Below are positions 30,390-42,300 of a stretch of 64,000 nucleotides of DNA, in pieces. The notes beneath the pieces were generated by a model, which made no database searches, was not told where the DNA came from, and saw only the letters and a list, made by a program, of their open reading frames with translations. Source of the stretch: Balanoglossus misakiensis (lineage: Eukaryota; Hemichordata); NCBI GenBank assembly GCA_040954595.2, contig CM082576.2:12524001-12588000 (forward strand), written 5' to 3'. A program made the position numbers and the translations under genes. Position 1 is the first letter of the stretch; each line of letters opens with the position of its first letter.

Positions 30390-33300
30390 GTATGACTGTA
30401 GAGTTCTTTCACAGTTTTTAATTTGCATAAATTTAACATATTAATTTGCATGTATTTGCATATGTATTTGAAAGTATGGCTGACTTCGTAGATTGAGACA
30501 AACATTGAAATCTTACCCCAATCTATGAAGTAATGAGCAAGGCAAAACATAATAACACTACAAAGAAAGTTTATGTAAATTACAGAAACTGGGTATCTTT
30601 CTGTGGATACTGAGGGTATGAGAGAGGGTATGTGTGATGACGCACAAAGTAGTGATTAATGCGATCTTTTCCGATTGTTTTCCCGAAAGCAACGGAAATG
30701 TAATGGCAGGTTTGAAAGAATACAGTCCATCCAAACAACAAAAGTAGATGAGCTGTGTTCAAAAGTATAATGTTGGTTTCACTTTCACTCTGTTCATTGA
30801 CCTCATATGACCTGTGATAGACAAGGATAGTAATCCATTCTCCCGTATCATGTGTTACATGTACTTTCTTGCAATGTGTGTCAATATCTAACGTACTCTT
30901 GTTTCAGGAAATATACAGAAAGTTGCTCAGAACTCAGAAGATACAGAAAATCTTGTTACATTTCTCATAACCCTGAAACCAAAATTTATTAATACATATT
31001 TCTGTCAGGGAGAGTTTCACGCTCGCTCCCTAAGAGTGTAGTTTCAAATTACGCATTGCTGTATAACCAATAAAATTATGGTCCTTAATCGACTCACGGC
31101 CATTTTGTTTTCTCTTCTGCACTTTGCCAGGATGTGGATAGTATATTTGCCAATATTGTGGACGTGTACGAGTTTTCCGTAACTCTCCTTGGTTTGCTGG
31201 AAGATGCTATTGAGATGACAGATGATGGCAACACAGGCCCGGCAATCGGAGAATGTTTTGAAGAAATGGCCGAGGTTGGTAGTTTATATTTCATCTGTTG
31301 AGTCACGTGCCAATCAGAAGAAATTAAGATATTAAATTTAAGAGTTTTGTCCTAAGCATGAGAACAACTGAACGCTCAGCTTGACAACTTTGTATGCTAG
31401 TGCCTTATAGTTTGATCTAGACAGATAAGTGTTTCAGTGGATCGAACCATATGTACTTTAGACGATTGGAGTGTTTTGAAGAATTCCACGAGTCCATGAG
31501 ACGTGTGTTGTATGTCTGTGCATTGTCTTGTTTGGAGATGGTCAGCCATAGTTTCATAAAGCAAAGATGAGCTCTGTCTTTGCAGCAGATACAGGAATTA
31601 CCCCCCCCCCCCTCCCCCTCACAGCAGAGACAACACAGATCTTGGTTGCCGTTTTGAATTTCAAATATTATTTGGCAAGTTTCTTGTATCTGTTTCGGTC
31701 GTCCAGTCATTGCACTGTTGTCTGCAGCAGTGACGACCGTACATTATATTTTATAACTGCTGTTTGACTGGTGCACGTGCAGCCACTGTGTGAAGTCTGC
31801 CCGTATTCTTTTGATACATAAATGAACTGAGATCCAGACACGAGACTGTTTTTGTAACAAAGTTGATCCTGACTGTACTCTCACTGCATGCAGTGTGAAA
31901 GGTGGTGATCTGATATGTTTCAGGAAGTAAAACAAAAAATGAGTGATTTATATTCTCTCTAGACTATATGTTTCAAATTAGTTTTGCTTCTGCCAATAAC
32001 CAGGTTGTGCCTGGCACACCGCGACACCTTAATAAGGCCATTCAGTCATGGAGGCACGGTTTTCATGCGGCACATTCTTAGATTTCTGTAATCCTGGTGA
32101 ACTTTGTCCCACTAATCAAAGGGCAAAAGATGTAAACAAGTGTGTCTGCGTAAAAGCTCCAAGCACATTGTAGTCTGGCTTTGCAGTATGATTCAGATAT
32201 GAGAAAAATGTTCCGTATTTGTAGTGGGTAAAACAGCTTTAGGTTGTTGTTTGACTTCAATGGTGCGAGACAATAATTTAATGATTGATAGTTAATCTTA
32301 TGCATATAAATCAATTTCAAATGAGTTTCTATTGAGATCTCCATTACAAAATATATATCTTCTGAAAACTATATCATTTGTTCTCTGAATGTAAACAAAA
32401 ATGTCCTTGGTGGTTTCGGACTGCCCTGGGAATACTAAATGTGGACAAAGAAGGAAAGTGAGCCGTATAAACCATATTAAACTTACAATTTTTCAAGTAA
32501 ACTTCTCTCTGCACCCCCAGAATATGAATATGACTGTCAATCACAAAACATGACATCACAAGAATTTGCATTTATCTGACAAAATACTTGTATGATGGTG
32601 TTGTTCATCTTCAAATAGAATGACTGTTGTTGGTAGTTTTGCCGTTAGTGGTCCCTTCTGCTGGGCGCGTATAGTTTGGAGCTTATAGAGTGGCTTTCTT
32701 CTGTCTGTCCGTCTGTCTGTGCATCTGGAGACATATCTAGGGCATGCCTTAGAGGGGCGTGTGCGATGCCCAGTCGACCTTTTGATCAGGACATGTTACA
32801 CAGCAGGTGATGGAGTTGAAAACCTAACAAACTGAATTTTTGAAACATTTGTCTGAATTTTGAGTTTTTAGTAACAAACTTTGTCTTTTGCAGGGTCAAG
32901 AGTTTGAAGTCTATTTCTATTATGCATCTGCCATGATGGAGAAGAAGCACCGGATGAGACTGAATGAACTTCTGTCAAGAACCCATGTTGCACTTTACTT
33001 TCAGGTTAGTGTAACAATCACACATTCTCAAATCTTATGGAAATAGTGATAAATCATGAAAGAAAGAAAAAATGTGTTTTCATGTTTTGTATTTTGTTTC
33101 TATTGCAGTCGATGGGCCAGGGTTTTAAGGAGGCCGTGCAGTATGTTCTACCAAGATTGCTCTATGAACCAATCTACCATTGTTTACACTACTTTGAACT
33201 TCTTAAGGTAAAATTGCCATTTTTTTGTCTTTCATAGACCAATAAGTCAGTTATCGTGTTGACTTTTGAAAATTGCATGACTGGAATGGCATCTTTCAGT

Positions 33301-36300
33301 TACATTTTCAGTACCAAACTCAAAAGTATGGTAGTGAGAGTTACAAAAAGTTACTTGCATATAAAAAAGTAGGATAGTATTGAAATTTCTGCCAATCACC
33401 TGCACATTCATGATTGATGAAAAAATTATTTCAGCAATATTGTGAGCGATCCAATTTTTTTGTTCCAGGTACTTGCAAAAACATCGCCATCTGATGAAGA
33501 CAGGGAACGCCTGATGGAGGTATGCATTTCACAATAATCTGCGAACAGTGTTTTGACAAGATGTGACCAGTGAAACACAACCATATACGTACACATTGTA
33601 ACATAATTGATGTTCAGTATTCATGTGACTGCCCTAGATGTAGGTCATGACCCTAAAAGGGCTAGTCACATGACATTGTGTCAGAGTTAGTTAGTTGTTC
33701 TCTGACTTCCCAAATGTGTGGATATAAAAGCTGTACATTTAGAAACTGAAAGTGACATAGTATCCTGGATTGAATTGGATCAAATATATGGAGTTCCACT
33801 TCTGCAAAAGTATTCCATAATAAATAATCCTCAATGGGTATTCGCTGTTTTGATTTCACCGATGATATCATGGCCCGCTGAGCCGTCTTTTTCCCACCAA
33901 TTAAAACGAACTGTTAAAATTTAGAGCAACGTGTAAAAGTAATGTTGTTTCTTCGAATTCTAGGCCAGTGATCTTCTGCATGGCACCCTCCAGTTGAATC
34001 TGGACAGAGTGTGCAGGGACGGTTTGCCAAAGAGGAAAGCTGGGTGAGTGACATGACCTTTGACCTTTGCCAGGCTGCCCATTATCCATCTGTATTTATA
34101 CCCGTACTATTTTGCTGCGGATTGATGTTTGCGAATGTCATAGGACTGTCAGAAGACAAGCTACATACATGTATCCTTTGAGTAAGGAGTTATTCAAAGA
34201 TACATGTAGAGAAAAAACAGTGGCCTAGAGACTTAAGTGTCAGAAGAGAGATGTATTTCATGTCCTGAGATAAAACAGACACGCTGTGCCATCGTTACAT
34301 CAAACAGCAGTTCACAATCCTCTGCCTGTGAAATGCATGGAAAGAATCAGTGATTATTTGGTGTATGTTTGCTACAAGAGACAATATGGAACCTGCAATC
34401 AACATTGAATCATGTGATCTTTGCCTGTCTTGTCCTTCAGTGAATCTTGGCTGGGTTTCAACAGAAGATTGACCTCCAGGCAGAGTTCAATCAAGAAAAT
34501 GAACGAGATCCAGAAAAGCATTGATGGGTGGGAAGGCAAAAATATCAACGAAAGTTGCAACGAATTCATCATGGAAGGCGTTCTGGGCAAAACTGGGAAG
34601 AAGGTGAGTGAGTGACAGAAATGTGAAATTTAAGTTTAGATTATTTCGATATTGCTATTGATGTGGATGGTGTTTGATAGCAGTGGTAACTACCGTTACT
34701 CCTGGAGATTTCAAGATAAATTCTCAAATGTTTTTTCATATTTTATACATTTGTAGGCGTACCATGTGACAGAGAGACATGTGTTTCTCTTCGACTCTCT
34801 GTTGGTGTGTTGTAAACCAAACACAAGGAGGTCAGTGACTGGCAACACAGCCGAGTACAGACTGAAGGAGAAATTCCCAATCAGGAAGATTGTCATCAGT
34901 GACAAGGAATACAGTGACGGTAAGTGAAAAGACTTTCTCTCTGTGGTGGTAAGTTACCAGCTTGTGTGTGTGTGTGACTTTCTGTCTGTGATAAGTGACC
35001 AGATTTACTGAATATGATGGTATTAAGTGACTCTGTCACTTTGCGTTATTATTATAATTGCATCTCATCATAGACTCAAAGTGGGATGCATGTGCTGGCT
35101 GCAGTCTCCATTTTCTACAGCAGAATGGTGCACTATTTAATGAAAGATGTTACCCACCCCCACACTCACACACCATTGAAACGTATTAATAAGTTGTGAC
35201 ATTGTTACAAATAACATATCACTGATGTGATATTACATTACAACTGCCAATATATTTCACCTGTCATCTGAGTTTTGTTTGTGTTTATATCAGATGCCAA
35301 ACATGCGTTTGAAATTGTGGTGAAGGATCAGCCGCATCCGACAGTGTTCCTTGGCAAGTCGATGGAGGACAAAAACAGTTGGATGGCAGTGCTCACTGCA
35401 TTGCACTACAAAAGGTGAGTGCAGTTGAAAGATGTTGAAACAAATGCCTGTGTATTGCAATTCAGTGTTTTTGTTAAGGGCGGTACCTACTTTAAGGTAA
35501 ATGTTACCAGGGTTCCCCAGTCATTTTACCGTGGTTTCCCTTGGTATATAATACATGTAGAAGTGTACTTATCAGAGAATCTGTAACTTGCTGTGGATGC
35601 TGATTGGGTGGAGTGATTAAAATAGCAACCAACTCCCTGGTGTTTGCTATTAAAAGGTGTTTTTTCGGACTTTGTTGATGAAATTATTGTTTTTTGTTGA
35701 CCAGCACACTGGAACGGATGTTGGATACAATTCTGGCAGACGAAGACCGGAAACAGCCACTGAGGTTGCCTGGTATTGAACAATACAGGTAGGTGTCGTA
35801 CAGAAAATGGGATTCCGGGAAATTTTACAGTTAACCTGTGTGTGTGATGATTTGGGTGTTATTTTATTAAAAAAGAGTTTGAATGTAAAGCTTGGGATGT
35901 CTCGTTTTTTCATCACTGTCAGTTGTTTTAGGTATATTTTAAAACAGCCTCGAAAAAAGTCAAAATATAGTGTAACCAGCCATTCAAGGTTGACATGGAG
36001 TGTGCATGCGCTCCCCGTTCTGGTGAGGTCAGAGGTCACCTTGGATTTAGCATAGGCAAGTCATGCGGTGGTTTCAAGAAATAATTTCTGGTTTATCAAG
36101 CCAAAATGAGACAGTTATATACCAGTCTTTCCCTTTAACATGCTATTATCACTGATTATGTCACCTTCTTTGCCATGTGAGGTGTTATACAGCTTAGGTG
36201 GTGGGTGTGTCAGTTTGACATCCTGTCATTAGTCGCTACTGATGAGCCATGGCTGAGAGACCGCAACCCAAGTGTGTTACCCGCACGTCTAATTTTAGAA

Positions 36301-39300
36301 TGTCGCCCATTGTTGTGGTTGGCGTGGTATGTGCACCCCTTTCTGTGGCGAGGTCAGAGGTCGGATGAGCGTGTCACATTGCTTTGCCGCAAGATGACGC
36401 TTGTGTGAGACTCGCCAACAATAGCTCCTGAAATGTCAGTGATGGAAGTTAGAATCGATCTTTTATGTTAAACGGAAAATTAGGAGATTCTTAAGGTAGA
36501 GCTCCAGAGAATACACTGTAGAACTTGGAGTTATTGCTAGGTTGGTTAGCTTGTTGTCTGTAGATTGATTCAGGCTTCATCACCGGTTGTGAGAGCTCTA
36601 CACACCAGACATGTAGGCAGTGTTCCCTCTGAAGTTTGAGAGGTTGGGCAAGTTTGGGTTAGACACCTGTTACACAGCAAGCAAAAACAAAAACCTGTTT
36701 GGGATTCAATTCAAAATCTCATAGTCTATACGAGTGTACCGGTAGTCATTAGCACGTCAACCTCAACATAGCAGTAAAATCAGCAGTCATGGTTGTGAGC
36801 TGAGATTTTCTTAAATAAAATCTAATTAATGAGCGATGTGCCTAGAAATACAAGATGTGCAAAGCATGATATTTCACTACAGCTTTTAATAAACAATATT
36901 CATCTTTCTTTCCAAGGTTTGTGGAAGACGACAGCGACGACAACGTAGTCTTTGAGGAGGGTCAAAGGTCACCTTCTGGAGTACAGATCATCAAGGGAGG
37001 AAGTCTACTGAAGCTGATAGAGCGATTGACGTACCATACCTATGCTGATCTGTCGTACGTACGGACATTCCTGACCACATACAGGTCCTTTTGTGAACCG
37101 CAGGAACTTCTGTCTCTACTTATAGAAAGATATCCTTTTTTTATTTAATGGCGGATGACTGGCAGATGACTGACAGATGACCAAGAGATGACTGACATGT
37201 GCCATCTAATCAGGTGGTTGTTAAATTGGTGAAATTCTTGAGAAATATCAGACTTTTTTACAGATTGGATATCTTTGTTGACAGACAGCCTCTCCGCCAG
37301 TTGCAGAATGTTTGTCAGTGTCACCAATGGGAGAGAAAAGCGTTCAATATATCGTGTCGGTTTAATGGGAATTTTTCTGATAAGAGTGGATGGATATTGA
37401 ATCTATCTTCACCCCCCTCTGAGGGGAGGGATTGGGGAAGAATTTCATGTCAGGTACATGCATATGCAATTGACATTATTTCCTTGACCGAATGATTCCA
37501 CATTCGAGATTCCTGATCCACCAATGACGGAAGAAGACCAAGCTGCCCTGGCCCAAGGCATCACTCCGGTCAGGGAAGATCTCAAGAAATTCCGGAAGGA
37601 ATACGCACAGCCTATCCAATTAAGGTGCGTATCCCGCCCTGCAGCTGAAACACTTCATTTAGTAATATTCCACAAACTCTGCCACACACCAGCCATGAAG
37701 TAGTGGGGGCATCGTGGCCTAGTGGAAAGGGTACCGAACTCACAATCGGAGAGTTATGGGTTTGATACCCAGACCTGGACATGGCCGTGGATTTTCCATC
37801 TGAGGATGGTGTCTTCATGGCTGCGATGCTGTGCCCTTGAGCAAGGCACTTCCCATTGCTCTGGGGGGACTTGCTTTGTACATGTATAGGTTATTCACAC
37901 CTGTTCCAGTCACCCTATCCTAAGTAGACGTACTTTCTATGTTTGCTGTGGATGAATTAAATAAATTTTATACTTCACTCTTCAGATGCATTTAAGTTGC
38001 CCACAATGCTAAAAACCATGATATATTGTTCCTTGCAATGTGCACACACAGAGTATTGAACGTGTTCCGACACTGGGTGGACCAGCATTTCTACGACTTC
38101 GAACGAGATCCAGAGTTGCTGAAGAAACTGATGAAGTTCATCAACGAGAGCGAAAGTGTCAAGGGCAAGGCCATGAGAAAGTGGGTGGAGTCCATCAAGA
38201 AAATTGTACAGAGGAGGGTAAGGTCGTCCTGTTCAGTTTTCACTCATGTTGCTGCTTTGACTCTTGTGGCAGTGAGAGACAGCAAGAAAGAAAAAATAGC
38301 TGCCTGTAGGAAGCCATATTGAATCTCTATGAACCCGGAAACCTCTGCTAAACAAACAGTTAAATTTAGATGTCCAGTTCAAACAGGTTTTACCATAAAG
38401 CCATGGACACATGCATATGTATAAGAATATGATCCATTGGTTCTCAAGAGAAAATTTCTAATTACAAGTTACCATGTGAAAGACTGTTTATGCTAGCAAA
38501 AAATCGTGTGTTGCATCAAGACTTATGAATAATCCACTTCTTTAACCCTTTCATCACTATGGTTTGGTCCAATTTCATTGTTTCCTATGGTAAACCTGGA
38601 CCCTCTATAGAGAGAACTCGGGGTGGAAGGGTTAGGGAATGGAACATTCAAACTGAATAAGAAATGCGATTGTTGCACTACTGGCAAATTTTCATGTGTT
38701 TGAGTCACACCCATATATTTGTTTGATCTAAACGGTCTCTTTGTTTCTCTCTTTTTTTTTCTAGTCACAAACAGAAAACAAAGGACAACCAGAAATCACA
38801 TTTGCCCAGACACCACCACCGATTGAATATCACATAGCCAGAAACCCAGAAAGCTTTGAACTGATGACGGTGGGTATTCTCTTTTGTTTCTTAGTCCTTG
38901 GGTCTACACATACATTCTACTGTTATATGTCTTCCTCTGTCTGTCTGTCCGTCTGTCTGACTGACTGTGTGCGTGTCTCATTTACCATGACTCTGTCTGT
39001 CTGTCTGTCTGTCTGACTGTGTGAGTGTCTAATTTGCCATGCATGCTGCAGGTCTGCTTTCTCTATTGAAAATAAAATGTTAAACTGTAGCCAAGTGGTG
39101 AAGGAATTCATATTCATATGTCTTCCATCTGTTTGTCCGTCCATCTGTCTGTCTGTTTGTCTGTCTGTCTGACTGTGTGAATGTCTTGTTTACCATGTAC
39201 ACTATAGGTCTGATTTCGCTATTGAAAAATGATACGTTAACTGTAGCTGAGTGGTAAAAGAATTCATATATTGGAAAGACTTCACTGATACACATAAATC

Positions 39301-42300
39301 TTTGTTGTGTGTTGAAATCAATTCAACTTTGTGTGGTTCTTAGATTCTGCTTGCTGTCAATATTATTTCCCCAGTGCGACTTTTGTAATCTTTGACCAAA
39401 ATATATGGGTTGTTTTTGAGTCAACTAAAAACTGACAAGCATCTGTATTCAGAATGACAAGAATTGATAATCTTATTAAGGTACAGTAAAAACTGTACAT
39501 TTGCTTTGTAATCTATTGACAAAATTGAAGATTTTGAAGAAATTTCTCAGTGCTCAGATATTGAAACTTGTTATTGTTTGTTCCTCCATGACAGCTTCAC
39601 CCGATAGAAATCGGTCGACAGCTGACTCTGCTGGAGTCTGACCTGTACAGGGCGGTCAAACCCTCTGAGCTGGTCGGCTGTGTGTGGACCAAGAAAGAGA
39701 AACACACACAGTCGCCGAATTTGATGAAAATGATACGGCATTCTACTAATGTAAGTATAGCTGGGTGAGGGTTTTTTTTTTGGGGGGGGGGGGGGATGGT
39801 GCACGAGGTGGGGGAGGGGAGGGGGAGGGGGGTTTGTAGAGCGCACTCCCACGCCAAGAACAGTGACTCATGCAGTAGTGGTTAGCCATGCAACCAAACT
39901 GCCGGGATTTTGCGGGCTTCATCTCTCGGAAGTAGTGTGCATGTACTACGGCTTCCAAAAATGTACCGTGCACAAGCTTTGTGTGGTTGCATGATTACAG
40001 AGAGGGTTGCCAAGTCTCCAATGTTTACTTCAGGACCTTGAGATTATGATCTTGGAATAACGTTGAATTCATATTCTTCATGTAACAGTAACTGCTTAAT
40101 TATGCATCCATGTTTAATTTGTGGACTTTTTAGTTGGGAATAATCAACTGTGCTCATCCAATGATTTTTGTTGATGTGTTTTTCAGTTGACGTTATGGTT
40201 GGAGAAATGTATAGTTACATCAGAGAACTTTGAAGAGAGAATAGCAGTAGTTTCCAGAATTATAGAGATTCTTATGGTAAGTTGACGTCATCAACAAAAA
40301 TGCAAGTATATTTGTACCTGTATTTATGAATTCATAGGCAGTTCGATATCATGACAGATACATGTACCATTAATCTTGCCACTCTTAACTTTTTCTACAT
40401 CCCTTTACATTCCTCCAAAAATGTAAAAATTCACTCAAGAAAATCTGAAATTGAATTTGTCAATGGTTGTTTCTCTCCAAATGAGGAAATTTCATATGTG
40501 TGACTGTTTTATGCCACAGGTGTTTCAAGAGTGTAACAATTTCAACGGTCTGTTGGAGATAGTCAGTGCAATGGATTCAGCACCAATACATAGGCTAGAA
40601 CATACATTTATGGTAAGTCAATTAATAGCAAACATTTTCGAAACTACCGTAGATTGTGGCAAAGTTTGAGCTTGACTTCTTTGAGTCCACTATTCTGTAC
40701 TAAGGCTGCATCCATGTAACATTGCTAAGTAGAAGTCATGAAATACAGTCAACATTTCTCCTATCTCTTACCACAGTGAGTTGTCGACCTTTTACCCAGA
40801 ATGCAATTATTATAATGTGATTTGACCCCCTAGCACAAAGTGAAAACCTGTTTAAGGCAGCCAGAATTGTTGATCCTAGTACAGTGATCGCAGGCAACTT
40901 GTATTACATGTTTTTGATGACTTTCACCTCTGTAGGAGCTTTCTCCCAAGAAGAAGCAGGCACTGGAAGAAGCTAAAGAACTCAGTGCGGATCATTTGAA
41001 GAAATATCAAGAGAAGCTAAGGTCTATCAATCCTCCCTGCGTTCCTTTCTTTGGTGAGTGACATTTACATTTAGTATTCCTCTCAACTACAAATGAAGAA
41101 ATCAGTGTTAATGTTAGCATACTACTGATACTGGTTTGTTACTGCAAAATTTATCGGTGGAAAGTCATTGCCTTTTCGACGGAGTCACATTTGGTTGATA
41201 TAGAAACACACCCAGCATTTTGCAGTGCTTTCCAAAAGTTGGAAGAGAACTGTACATGTAGGTACAGGAAAAATGCCATACATTGCAGTCTTTGTGGGCA
41301 TAATTTGATTATTGGTTGTTGTTGATTTTTTCAAATTGATTTGATTTTCAGTTTTGACTTTAAATTTGATTTTTTTTCTCCAAAAAAAAGTTGCTTTTTG
41401 TGAGCCACAATGGATAAGATTTTCTTCCAGTGTAGTATAGTTCAGTTCCAGATATGCAATCCAACAGGGAAGATGGCTGCCGGTCAGACCCCCTATCTAG
41501 GTTAGAATTATCCACACACTACAATCTCTGTACAGAGAATGGGAAGATATCTGACAGGACCACAATGACTGTTTTCTATTCTCCCAACAGGCATGTATCT
41601 GACCAATATTTTACACATTGAGGAAGGCAATCCCGACTTTCTAAGAGCGGGCATTATAAACTTCAGCAAGAGGAGAAAAGTGGCGGAGATAACTGGGGAA
41701 ATTCAGCAATACCAAAACCAGCCCTATTGCCTCACAGTGGAACAAGATATTAGGGTAAGACGAAATCGTTTTATTGCAGTTTTAGTATATTCTTAGCCAG
41801 TAGACGATGTCATTCTGAAGATTCCAATACACTTATGCGCACACCACGGTACAATGTAGTTGTGTTACTCTTGCAGCGGGAGGCGGAATAAACAAGTGTG
41901 GCACCTGTTTATTGCCAAAGAGGTTTTGAGAATTTTCAAAATAACAGAACCCCAGAAATCCACACACATCTAGTCCTTCAGTATTGCAAAGTAGAGGAGC
42001 AGTACATGAAAAATGCAGGGAATAATTCTGCAGTTTGTCTGAAGAAATTTTGTTTTGTTTTGCAGAAATTCTTTGAGAATTTGAACCCAATGGACGAGTT
42101 GACAGAGAAGGAACTGACTGATTTCCTCTATCAAAAATCGCTGGAAATTGAACCAAGGAATTGCAAACAACTTCCAAAATATGTAAGTTATTGCTGGTGA
42201 ACAGTGCTCTGAACAAAACTGTTTGTTCTGCAATGACCAATGTCTCTAGATTTTTTTAAGTGCGTCATACGATTCACGTCTTCACAGTTTTATAAACCTA

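Noticed and set aside
37705-37776. A genuine tRNA gene
   Set aside because: The A and B boxes are present, but the body does not fold into a convincing cloverleaf by eye and continues into a SINE middle block and A/T tail.
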